Source: Bacteroidota bacterium (GTDB lineage: Bacteria > Bacteroidota > Bacteroidia > Flavobacteriales > Crocinitomicaceae). Taken from it: a stretch of DNA of 44,898 nt. The notes under the pieces were generated by a model that worked only from the letters and a program-made list of their open reading frames with translations, had not been told where the DNA came from and did no database searches. Shown here piece by piece: positions 17,611 to 24,329 of this stretch. The stretch spans positions 1-44,898 of the forward strand of contig JAKQEZ010000015.1 of the NCBI GenBank assembly GCA_029558435.1, written 5' to 3'. The translations under genes were made by a program, and so were the position numbers. Numbering within the stretch: the first letter of the stretch is position 1; each line of letters opens with the position of its first letter.

Positions 17611-18738
17611 CTATTTAAAGTTTTCTATAAACCCAAAACCAAATCGTGGCAAAGTTGCATCGGTGCACATTATAATAATGACATCATTTTTTAATGCTTG
17701 TTCTTTGATGCTTTCTAAATTTAATGGTTGTGAAGTTTTGTTTACATTCTGATAAACCTCTTTACAATAATACCAAAACTCGCCATTATTCAAATAATTT
17801 GTTGAAAAACCATCTTTAAATAATCCAAAATAATAACTATCACCAATTACCAAGGTTTTTGCAAGATTAAACTCCGTATGCGCAGCTTTCCATTGAGGAT
17901 AGGTCATTTTAAAATCTTCAATTGTTGAATAAATGTTCAATCCTTTCCATACATCGTTATCGGTATCTCTTAACTGGTTTGAATATTCTAGTTTAGTTAA
18001 TTGAATGGATGGAAATGGTTTTTGAGTTGTAGCTTTTAAATATTTTATTAATGAATCAGCCATTAGGTATTCTCCATACTTACTCCAATGTATTCCTGTT
18101 TTAGAATATAACTTGTGTTTTTGGTGTACTGTCTTTTTTAAATCTATAAACCAACTGTTGGCATCGATGTAATTGATTCCATTTTTAGTAAAATACTTTT
18201 TAAAAACTTCTAAATTGGCAGTTGTTGGTTGAACACCGTTGTATTGAGCTGGGAAATAATCGGGATAAAAACTTCCTTTACCTGGAGCTAAAACAACCAC
18301 CAGATCGGTTTGGTGTTTTTTTAATGTATCTGCAATTACTTTTAAACGCTCCACTTGCATTTGAATACTGTCCTCTCCAATAAAATCCAATCCCAATGCC
18401 GCTTTAATGTAATTGGTTTCATACAAATATCCCTCCTTGCCTATTTCAACCCATTGTGTGTTGGTTTTCTTAAAAAAGGTATAATTCCACTGGTTGTAAA
18501 TTCGAACCATCACCTCATTGAAACCATAACTACGTTTGGCAGCAATTTCTTGCTGTTCTTGGTAGCTACCATTTAACCAGGTTGTTTTTGAAATGTATGG
18601 ATTTTCTATTTTTTCAGATGAACCGTTTAATGGCGCAATGGAAAAAATCTTGAACTTTGATTGCAATTGAGGCAACAACAACACCATCAATATAACGATG
18701 TACAATCCATTTTTTATATGTTCACTGTATTTATTCAT
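17611..18738 (-). CDS. AlgJ/AlgX-like SGNH acetyltransferase
   Basis: This 375-residue protein is predicted to transfer acetyl groups to an exported polysaccharide together with the MBOAT protein encoded just upstream. A single membrane anchor covers about residues 11-26 (GLYIVILMVLLLPQ), leaving the rest periplasmic. Family marks are LVVVLAPGKGSFYPDYFP, the His block TGIHWSKYG (His217) and IGDSYY with Asp300 and Ser301, the likely catalytic serine. In AlgJ and AlgX the His block reads DxH; here the position two before His is Gly215, so the acidic residue must come from elsewhere, for example Asp192. Its ATG overlaps the upstream stop by one base (TGATG), so the pair is coupled. The glycan acceptor is unknown. 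Nothing in the 156-base gap after it looks like a strong terminator. Confidence 0.8.
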   Translation of the reverse strand: MNKYSEHIKNGLYIVILMVLLLPQLQSKFKIFSIAPLNGSSEKIENPYISKTTWLNGSYQEQQEIAAKRSYGFNEVMVRIYNQWNYTFFKKTNTQWVEIGKEGYLYETNYIKAALGLDFIGEDSIQMQVERLKVIADTLKKHQTDLVVVLAPGKGSFYPDYFPAQYNGVQPTTANLEVFKKYFTKNGINYIDANSWFIDLKKTVHQKHKLYSKTGIHWSKYGEYLMADSLIKYLKATTQKPFPSIQLTKLEYSNQLRDTDNDVWKGLNIYSTIEDFKMTYPQWKAAHTEFNLAKTLVIGDSYYFGLFKDGFSTNYLNNGEFWYYCKEVYQNVNKTSQPLNLESIKEQALKNDVIIIMCTDATLPRFGFGFIENFK

Positions 18739-20156
18739 CAGAATCGGAAATAGATAAATGGATTAAAATCGGATGCGGTGATGGATGCTAAACTGGCAAT
18801 AAATAATAGTAGTGCTAGTCCAAACAAAACAAAATGGCGACCAATAGTTGCCTGAGGTTGAAAATATACTGCTTGTTCAATATTTTTCCCGAAATTGAAA
18901 GCTGTGAAAATTGAAAATCCGATTGCAATTAGTAATACCAACCAATATTCAGCACTTAACTGAATGGTGGAAGAGAAATCGAAGCTAAACATTTTATAAA
19001 GTACTAATTGCATTTGACCAAAATCTTCCATTCTAAAGATGGCCCAGCCAACGGTTACGATAAAAAATGTAAACACAATTGAAATTACACTTCCTAATTT
19101 ATCCAAGATACGCAATAAAAACATGCGGTCTAAAATCAAAAACAATCCGTGAAATGCACCCCACAACACATAATTCCACGATGCGCCGTGCCACAAACCA
19201 GACAATAGAAACACGAGAGCTAAGTTGAAATACAAACGCTGTTGGGTTGCAACTCTGTTTCCTCCAAGCGGAATGTATAAATATTCTTTCATGAAAGCAC
19301 CAAGTGTCATGTGCCATCTGCGCCAAAATTCGGAAATGCTTTTGGAAATGTAGGGTGAATTAAAGTTTTCTGGAAAATGAAATCCAAATATGCGTGCCAA
19401 GCCGATTGCCATGTCGGAATATCCTGCAAAATCAAAGTAAATTTGAAAGGTGTAGGCAATAATCCCTAACCAAACTGTTGGTGTGGAATATTCTGCAATT
19501 GGTCCGTCTAATATTTGAGTAGCATAAACCGCTAGTGTATTTGCAATCAGAACTTTTTTAGCCAATCCGATGCAAAAACGATAAAACCCCAACAGGCGAT
19601 CGTCGGAGGTTTCTTTTCTTGCGTCAATTTGATTGGCAATTTGGTGGTATTTAACAATGGGACCTGCAATCAACTGGGGAAACAACAAGATAAAAAGCAT
19701 GTAGCGGCCAAGATCTTTGGCTGGAGGGTTAACTCCTCGGTAAACGTCAATTGCGTAGGTAATGGATTGAAAAATATAAAACGAAATACCGATGGGCAAT
19801 GCCACAGCCGTCCAATCAACGGTTGCAAAGCCTATGCTTTCTATAATTGCGTTTACATTCTCAACAAAAAAGTTGGCATATTTGAAATAAGACAACATTC
19901 CTAAATTGAGCAACAAAGAAGCAATCAGCCATTTTTTCTTATGGTGTTGTGTTGCACGATAAATTTGATTAACCAGAAAAAAATCAACGATGATGGTAGC
20001 TAAAACAACAAAAATAAATAGTGGAGCTCCCCAAGCATAGAAAAAAATACTGGCAAGCAACAACCAATGATTTCTGTATTTATCATTAATAAAGTGGTAT
20101 CCCAACAATACAATTGGAAGAAAATAAAGCAGGAAATAAATGCTGCTAAATACCAT
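18738..20156 (-). CDS. MBOAT-family O-acyltransferase (AlgI-like)
   Basis: A membrane-bound O-acyltransferase of 472 residues with roughly ten to twelve hydrophobic segments. It is predicted to move acetyl groups from the cytoplasm across the inner membrane and hand them to the periplasmic SGNH partner encoded next. The two family histidines are visible: His282 in EFWRRWHMTLG and His323 in LSGLWHGASWNYVLWG, the latter matching the essential His322 of AlgI. Other AlgI-type segments are YFKYANFF, PIGISFYIFQSITYAIDVYR and AGYSDMAIGLARIFGF. In this phylum such pairs usually modify cell-surface polysaccharide or peptidoglycan; no alginate genes are nearby, so the AlgI name reflects only homology. 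It follows the pdhB terminator by about 20 bases and I see no obvious promoter of its own. Confidence 0.9.
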   Translation of the reverse strand: MVFSSIYFLLYFLPIVLLGYHFINDKYRNHWLLLASIFFYAWGAPLFIFVVLATIIVDFFLVNQIYRATQHHKKKWLIASLLLNLGMLSYFKYANFFVENVNAIIESIGFATVDWTAVALPIGISFYIFQSITYAIDVYRGVNPPAKDLGRYMLFILLFPQLIAGPIVKYHQIANQIDARKETSDDRLLGFYRFCIGLAKKVLIANTLAVYATQILDGPIAEYSTPTVWLGIIAYTFQIYFDFAGYSDMAIGLARIFGFHFPENFNSPYISKSISEFWRRWHMTLGAFMKEYLYIPLGGNRVATQQRLYFNLALVFLLSGLWHGASWNYVLWGAFHGLFLILDRMFLLRILDKLGSVISIVFTFFIVTVGWAIFRMEDFGQMQLVLYKMFSFDFSSTIQLSAEYWLVLLIAIGFSIFTAFNFGKNIEQAVYFQPQATIGRHFVLFGLALLLFIASLASITASDFNPFIYFRF

Positions 20157-20172
20157 CAGTAGTTATCAATTG

Positions 20173-20198
20173 AAAAAGGAGGCGAAAATCACCTCCTT
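20173..20198 (-). terminator. intrinsic terminator of pdhB
   Basis: On the minus strand a 9-bp stem (20190-20198 with 20176-20184, one G-U pair) with a 5-base loop is followed by five U (20173-20177, overlapping the stem end). It starts 5 bases after the pdhB stop. The 5' arm happens to read AAGGAGGTG, like a perfect Shine-Dalgarno sequence, but no start codon is suitably placed. Confidence 0.8.
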
Positions 20199-20203
20199 GA
20201 ATG

Positions 20204-21184
20204 TTAGTTTCTATACAATACTGTTTTTACAGCTTTGATGATTCGTTCCACATTTGGCAATGCTTCTTCCATTAACGAAGTTGCAAACGGGAATGGTGTA
20301 TCTGATTGTGTAACTCTCAATACTGGTGCATCCAAATAGTCAAAAGCATAACGTTGTAGGTGGTATGCAATTTCAGAAGAAATGGAAGCCAATGGCCATG
20401 ATTCTTCCACCACAACACAACGGTTTGTTTTTTTCACGGATTCAACAACTGCTGCATAGTCAATTGGGCGAACGGTGCGCAAGTCGATGATCTCAACTTC
20501 GATTCCTTCTTTTTCTAATTCATCTGCAGCTGCATGTGCTACTTTGATAATTTTACCAAATGAAACAATGGTAACGTCTGTTCCTTTGCGTTTTGTATCT
20601 GCAACACCAATTGGAATAAGATATTCTCCTTCTGGAATTTCACCTTTATCTCCATACATTTTTTCTGATTCCAAGAACACAACTGGGTCGTTATCGCGAA
20701 TTGCGGATTTCAACAAACCTTTTGCATCATAAGGAGTTGAAGGTGTAATTACTTTCAACCCTGGCACGTGTGCATAAAACGACTCAAAGCTTTGAGAGTG
20801 TGTTGCAGCTAATTGTCCAGCTTGTCCGTTACCACCTCTAAATACAATTGGGCAATGGTATTGACCACCCGACATTTGCAACATTTTTGCAGCACTATTG
20901 ATAATTTGATCGGCAGCGAGGATGGCAAAGTTCCATGTCATAAACTCCACAATTGGGCGCAAACCGTTCATTGACGCACCAACACCGATAGCTGCAAAAC
21001 CAAGTTCTGCAATTGGTGTATCGATGACGCGTTCTGGACCAAATTCATCCAACATTCCTTGTGAAACTTTATATGCACCGTTGTATTCAGCAACTTCTTC
21101 ACCCATTAAAAAGACGCTACTGTCTTTTCTCATTTCTTCCGACATTGCTTCGCGCAACGCTTCTCTAAATTGTACTGTCTTCAT
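20204..21184 (-). CDS. pdhB: pyruvate dehydrogenase E1 component, beta subunit
   Basis: The E1 beta subunit pairs with E1 alpha to form the thiamine-diphosphate enzyme that decarboxylates pyruvate in the pyruvate dehydrogenase complex. The 326-residue protein starts MKTVQFREALREAMSEEMRK and shows FLMGEEVAEYNGAYKVSQGM, with the Glu that activates thiamine in the EEVA segment. RPIVEFMTWNFA, FRGGNGQAGQLAATHSQSFE and the C-terminal transketolase domain EIIDLRTVRPID follow. The similarity is to pyruvate rather than branched-chain enzymes, though that distinction is not absolute from sequence. The alpha and E2 genes are not adjacent. It has its own promoter and terminator, so it appears monocistronic. 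Confidence 0.92.
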   Translation of the reverse strand: MKTVQFREALREAMSEEMRKDSSVFLMGEEVAEYNGAYKVSQGMLDEFGPERVIDTPIAELGFAAIGVGASMNGLRPIVEFMTWNFAILAADQIINSAAKMLQMSGGQYHCPIVFRGGNGQAGQLAATHSQSFESFYAHVPGLKVITPSTPYDAKGLLKSAIRDNDPVVFLESEKMYGDKGEIPEGEYLIPIGVADTKRKGTDVTIVSFGKIIKVAHAAADELEKEGIEVEIIDLRTVRPIDYAAVVESVKKTNRCVVVEESWPLASISSEIAYHLQRYAFDYLDAPVLRVTQSDTPFPFATSLMEEALPNVERIIKAVKTVLYRN

Positions 21185-21218
21185 ATCAAATTAATGCTAT
21201 TTTCCATTTGGAAAGTGT

Positions 21219-21250
21219 CAAAGTTAAAAAAATGTTGGTATTTGTAGCAA
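21219..21250 (-). promoter_or_regulatory. promoter of pdhB
   Basis: Minus-strand TAACTTTG (21219-21226) is a perfect -7 element and TTG (21248-21250) lies 21 bases upstream. The leader to the pdhB ATG is about 30 bases. Confidence 0.65.
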
Positions 21251-21338
21251 TAAATAGGACTAAATTATTTGATAGTGAATTCAAGTATCAACTACTCTAC
21301 TTTTAATTTTATTTTTTTCGTGTCCATATCGTATTCGT

Positions 21339-21395
21339 AATTCACAATTTAATAGTAACCGCAATGAGCGCAAAGTAGGCGCAATGAACGCAAAG
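21339..21395 (+). repeat. 57-bp direct repeat, copy 1
   Basis: This copy is 55/57 identical to 21536-21592, lying exactly 197 bases apart. It joins a 15-base AATTCAC-type segment to four CGCAA cores starting at 21360, 21369, 21380 and 21389, so the spacing is 9, 11, 9. Confidence 0.9.
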
Positions 21396-21409
21396 AGGAA
21401 TTATATTAT

Positions 21410-21485
21410 AACCGCAATGAACGCAAAGGATTACGCAAAGGGCGCAATGTTTATCTCTGTGCGTTCTTGGCGTAACTCCGCGGTT
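21410..21485. repeat. imperfect inverted pair of CGCAA blocks
   Basis: A direct block (21410-21449; cores at 21413, 21422, 21434 and 21443) faces an inverted, more diverged block (21455-21485) across 5 bases. The outer AACCGC and GCGGTT are exact complements. The pair could fold as an imperfect stem-loop of about 75 bases. Confidence 0.6.
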
Positions 21486-21521
21486 AAGTTTTTTTAAACC
21501 GCAATGAACGCTAAGAGAAAC

Positions 21522-21547
21522 AATTCACAATTCACAATTCACAATTT
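21522..21547 (+). repeat. AATTCAC heptamer tandem
   Basis: Three exact copies of AATTCAC followed by AATTT lead straight into the second 57-bp repeat. The period is 7 bases. Confidence 0.85.
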
Positions 21548-21592
21548 AATTGTAACCGCAATGAGCACAAAGTAGGCGCAATGAACGCAAAG
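21536..21592 (+). repeat. 57-bp direct repeat, copy 2
   Basis: This is the second copy of 21339-21395. It differs at two positions, one of which breaks the second CGCAA core (GCACAAAG). Confidence 0.9.
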
Positions 21593-21598
21593 GGAAAC

Positions 21599-21675
21599 AA
21601 CTCACAATTCATAATTCCCAATTCGTAAATTCAAAATCGTAATTCGTAATTCGTAATTCACAATTCATCATTTAT
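21599..21675 (+). repeat. degenerate AATTCRY heptamer tandem at the RhuM gene 3' end
   Basis: About eleven 7-base units can be laid end to end from 21599, most reading AATTC plus AT, AC, CC or GT. The phase is kept through two degenerate units at 21627-21640. The array runs up to and touches the stop codon of the RhuM-family gene at 21668-21670. Confidence 0.75.
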
Positions 21676-22714
21676 CACTCCCTTCACCAATTCGTTTTAT
21701 TTCTCTATCAAAATCACTTTCAAATAATCGGTCTTGAATAATTCTGTATTTTTCAAATTCACTTTCTGCATGGACTTTAGCTATTTCTGCAGTTACACTA
21801 CCTGCATTTTGCAATATTTCTCTATCAGTGGCATCTATAAATTTATTTAAGCGATTTTCCCAATCTTCCATGGTCATCGGAATATGCCGATTTGCCATAT
21901 CTTCTGCAATATCTAAATAAGCTGAGACTAAACGTTGTAATTGTTGCATTTCGTTTTCAGAAAGATAATTTTTAGCCACACTCACATCAAATTTTTGAAT
22001 TTTTCCTTTTGGAGCATCTTTCCAAGTAGTCAATCCCATATTTTCTTTTTGATGGTCGGCTCTGTTTACAATAACTTCAGCAGCTGTTTGTCCGTGTATT
22101 GCCCAATGCAGCTTGTTTTGTACAGTAGCATAAAAACGTTTTGTTGCTTGGGCAGTTACATCATAATCAATCGCTGTTGCATAAATGTCTGTTATTTTTT
22201 GATAGAACTTTCGTTCGCTCAAGCGGATTTCTCTTATCCGTTGAAGTTGTTCTTCAAAATATTTTTTACCGAGAATAGTACCGTCATTTTTTAGGCGTTC
22301 ATCATCCATTGCAAAGCCTTTGATGGTAAACTCCTGTACGATTTGGGTTGCCCATTTGCGAAATTGTACGGCTCGCTCCGAATTTACTTTGTACCCTACG
22401 GCAATAATAGCCGACAAATTATAGTGTTTTGTATTGTAACTCTTACCATCTTTGGCAGTTATTCGAAAATTTCGAACAACTGAATTCTCCACCAATTCAC
22501 TGTCTGAGAAAATCTTTTTTAGGTGATAATTAATTGTATGCGTTTCTACATTGTAAAGCACCCCCATCATTTTTTGAGTAAGCCAAATATTTTCATCTGC
22601 ATAAATGGCATCTACACCACCTTCTCCTGTAGCTGCAATAAAAGTTAGGTATTCAGCCGAAGAAGAACGAATTAATGCTTTTTGATTATTGAATGATAAA
22701 TTATCTTTTGCCAT
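21668..22714 (-). CDS. RhuM family protein
   Basis: This 348-residue protein matches the RhuM family, first named from Salmonella pathogenicity island 3, whose molecular function is unknown. Characteristic segments are IWLTQKMMGVLYNVETHTIN, VVRNFRITAKDGKSYNTKHY, NLSAIIAVGYKVNSERAVQF, RFYATVQNKLHWAIHGQTAA and a C-terminal charged helix region. The N-terminal part looks like a winged-helix type DNA-binding domain. Such genes are often found on islands or next to restriction systems, but no restriction, toxin or integrase gene is seen here. It stands alone between a 202-base gap and the repeat region, which suggests a separate acquisition; codon use does not look sharply different by eye. Confidence 0.85.
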   Translation of the reverse strand: MAKDNLSFNNQKALIRSSSAEYLTFIAATGEGGVDAIYADENIWLTQKMMGVLYNVETHTINYHLKKIFSDSELVENSVVRNFRITAKDGKSYNTKHYNLSAIIAVGYKVNSERAVQFRKWATQIVQEFTIKGFAMDDERLKNDGTILGKKYFEEQLQRIREIRLSERKFYQKITDIYATAIDYDVTAQATKRFYATVQNKLHWAIHGQTAAEVIVNRADHQKENMGLTTWKDAPKGKIQKFDVSVAKNYLSENEMQQLQRLVSAYLDIAEDMANRHIPMTMEDWENRLNKFIDATDREILQNAGSVTAEIAKVHAESEFEKYRIIQDRLFESDFDREIKRIGEGSDK

Positions 22715-22916
22715 ACTTTTTTTCTTTTGAGGTAATAATTATGGATGCTAAAAACTTATTCAGTTACTAAAATAGTCAGTTTATTTTAAATTTATAAAAA
22801 ATATGTAGTGATAATGTGTGCATGGCTCAATATTTTTGAAATGAAATGGTTGGCTTGTGTTTTAAACCAAATTAATCAGAATTGAGATGTATGATTTTTT
22901 CACCTATTCTCATCCC
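22715..22916. other. 202-base AT-rich gap, nothing recognised
   Basis: The gap lies between the RhuM-family gene and the AcpH-like gene, both on the minus strand. I find no gene, no clear TAnnTTTG/TTG pair and no terminator hairpin. It must contain the RhuM gene promoter if that gene is expressed on its own. Confidence 0.5.
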
Positions 22917-23492
22917 TCACCCTTCTTGTTTAAAATATGCTTTTGCATCAAGCATATAGGCAAAAAATGCTTGTTCTACTTCTGTATAATTTTGCTCCAA
23001 CACAGTGCGTCCTTGCCCCAATTGATTTGCAAACGACAATTTTGTGGCTAAAAAAGAACAGGCTCTATCCACAGCATATAAATTGGCATATTGGTTCATC
23101 CATTGGTGGGTTTTCATGCTTTGAATCAAGGTTTGAAATTGTAGGTTGGTATATTCATTTGATTGGAGTGGATGTGCATAAAACGCAGCTAAAAAATCAT
23201 CCAATTGTTGGGTGTGATAACGCATCCAGTGCAAGGCTAAAAAATGATCAAAATAAACATCTAGAGCAATGGGAGCAACTTTAGGCAATGAGGGTGATAA
23301 CGTTTTAGAAATTACTTTCACTGCTGAATGTTTTGCCATAAAGTCGTCAATTTTTCGGTGCAAGATGATGCCTTTTTGTTGGGTAGGTGAATAAGCGGAC
23401 AAATCTTTACCTTTTACAAAATCGCCCAATAAATTGGCATGCATAAGGTCCAAATCATTATTGGAAAAATAGAGGTGTCCGAGGTAATTCAT
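22917..23492 (-). CDS. AcpH-like acyl carrier protein phosphodiesterase
   Basis: AcpH removes the phosphopantetheine group from acyl carrier protein. The 191-residue protein begins MNYLGHLYFSNND and has NLLGDFVKGKDL, GIILHRKIDDFMAKHSAV with the HRxID motif, and ALDVYFDHFLALHWMRYH. These His and Asp clusters form the HD-like metal site of the family. The length fits (E. coli AcpH has 193). Reversal of ACP modification is the family activity, but many family members outside the gammaproteobacteria are untested. A terminator lies only 7 bases upstream of its ATG, at the end of the preceding gene, so its own promoter is unclear. Confidence 0.85.
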   Translation of the reverse strand: MNYLGHLYFSNNDLDLMHANLLGDFVKGKDLSAYSPTQQKGIILHRKIDDFMAKHSAVKVISKTLSPSLPKVAPIALDVYFDHFLALHWMRYHTQQLDDFLAAFYAHPLQSNEYTNLQFQTLIQSMKTHQWMNQYANLYAVDRACSFLATKLSFANQLGQGRTVLEQNYTEVEQAFFAYMLDAKAYFKQEG

Positions 23493-23498
23493 GGCTAT

Positions 23499-23523
23499 AA
23501 AAAATCCCTCTTGTGGAGGGATT
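23499..23523 (-). terminator. intrinsic terminator between the DUF2795 gene and the AcpH-like gene
   Basis: An 8-bp perfect stem (23516-23523 with 23503-23510) and 5-base loop are followed by six U (23499-23504, sharing the stem end). The U-run ends 6 bases before the AcpH-like ATG. It either ends the short DUF2795-type transcript or works as an attenuator for read-through. Confidence 0.8.
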
Positions 23524-23527
23524 GCAT

Positions 23528-23749
23528 TTAATATTCGTCTTCGTTAAATAGAAAATCGTCTTTTGAAGGATAATCAGGCCAAATTTCTTCGATACTTTCG
23601 TAAATTTCGCCTTCATCTTCTAAATCTTGCAAGTTTTCTACAACTTCCAAAGGTGCTCCTGTGCGGATTGCAAAATCAATTAATTCATCCTTAGCGGCAG
23701 GCCATGGTGCATCTTCTAAATACGATGCTAATTCTAAAGTCCAGTACAT
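23528..23749 (-). CDS. DUF2795 family small acidic protein
   Basis: A 73-residue acidic protein beginning MYWTLELASYLEDAPWPAAK and containing DELIDFAIRTGAPLEVVENL and IWPDYPSKDDFLFNEDEY. I recognise it as the very well conserved Bacteroidota protein that databases place in DUF2795; no function is established. It has no signal peptide or membrane segment, so it should be cytoplasmic. It has one of the best promoters in the window (23783-23812) and its own terminator, which suggests a separately and strongly expressed transcript. Confidence 0.88.
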   Translation of the reverse strand: MYWTLELASYLEDAPWPAAKDELIDFAIRTGAPLEVVENLQDLEDEGEIYESIEEIWPDYPSKDDFLFNEDEY

Positions 23750-23782
23750 ATCTTATAATTAATTTTTGGCTTATTAAAGTGG

Positions 23783-23812
23783 CAAAAATAGATTTTTTTT
23801 AATTACTTGCAA
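23783..23812 (-). promoter_or_regulatory. promoter of the DUF2795-type gene
   Basis: Minus-strand TATTTTTG (23783-23790) matches TAnnTTTG and TTG (23810-23812) lies exactly 19 bases upstream. The leader to the ATG at 23749 is about 30 bases. Confidence 0.7.
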
Positions 23813-23867
23813 GAAAACGACAAGAAAGTTTTATTAACACTTTGATTAAACTGTTGATAAGTTCAAT

Positions 23868-24308
23868 TTACATGTATCTTACTTTAATTGAGACGTTAAC
23901 TGTGCCGTTTAAATAAAACTTAAACTTTTCAAATTTTGGCTTGCTCAAAGGAGTATGGTAATAATTTGAAAAACCAAAACCTTCTTTGGGCATCATGATA
24001 AACGACCAATCCATTTCTTTGTTATTGTTTTCATCGTCCAAAATGGCAATTCCATACGTTCCCTCTGGTAAATCACTAATTTTATAGTGGAGGGTATTGT
24101 TTTTCATATCTGTTTTTGAGACGTAATATATTTTGTAGGGTGTTTCCTTAGAAAAAGTTGCTTGATCGCGATACACCTGCAGTTGTATTTTCCCGTTATT
24201 GTTACGCACATTGGTGATGGTAATATCAATTACATCTTTTGTGGAAAATGAAAATCCAAAATGGATTACAATTAAAAGAAATCCTAAAAATGTTTTAAGT
24301 AGTTTCAT
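23868..24308 (-). CDS. DUF2141 family exported protein
   Basis: A 146-residue protein with an N-terminal signal peptide (MKLLKTFLGFLLIVIHFGFS) and a single beta-sandwich domain of the DUF2141 type. The motifs YGIAILDDENNNKEMDWSF and MPKEGFGFSNYY match the family's GxYAIavlHDeNnNgklD and GfSN patterns. The acidic DDENNN loop may bind a cation, but the function of the family is unknown. It should be periplasmic or outer-membrane associated. It lies 21 bases after the cobalamin adenosyltransferase gene and is the last gene of a four-gene operon. Confidence 0.85.
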   Translation of the reverse strand: MKLLKTFLGFLLIVIHFGFSFSTKDVIDITITNVRNNNGKIQLQVYRDQATFSKETPYKIYYVSKTDMKNNTLHYKISDLPEGTYGIAILDDENNNKEMDWSFIMMPKEGFGFSNYYHTPLSKPKFEKFKFYLNGTVNVSIKVRYM

Positions 24309-24329
24309 ACTATTGCGTTAAAAAAAACA

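Larger units (their letters stand above)
21333..21670. repeat. gene-free composite repeat region between pdhB and the RhuM gene
   Basis: The 483-base gap between genes holds no coding frame I can support. From 21333 on it is built of two kinds of short repeat: blocks of CGCAAWG cores beginning with AACCGC (21357-21395, 21410-21449, 21497-21515, 21554-21592, and an inverted one at 21455-21485), and AATTCRY heptamers in tandem between them and at the right edge. Similar low-complexity intergenic blocks are scattered through many Bacteroidota genomes. The first 140 bases of the gap hold the pdhB promoter. Confidence 0.8.

Noticed and set aside
20176..20198. A perfect Shine-Dalgarno string (AAGGAGGTG) near the MBOAT gene
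   Set aside because: It is one arm of the pdhB terminator, paired in the hairpin, and the MBOAT start codon is about 34 bases away. This phylum does not generally rely on such sites.
21522..21675. Short repeats that might be read as a CRISPR array
   Set aside because: The units are 7 bases and contiguous, with no spacers of 25-40 bases and no cas genes in the window.
23820..23866. Weak inverted repeat after the DUF2141 gene as a terminator
   Set aside because: The stem is only 5 bp with a 9-base loop and no clear U-run. The operon must end in this gap, but I cannot place the site.
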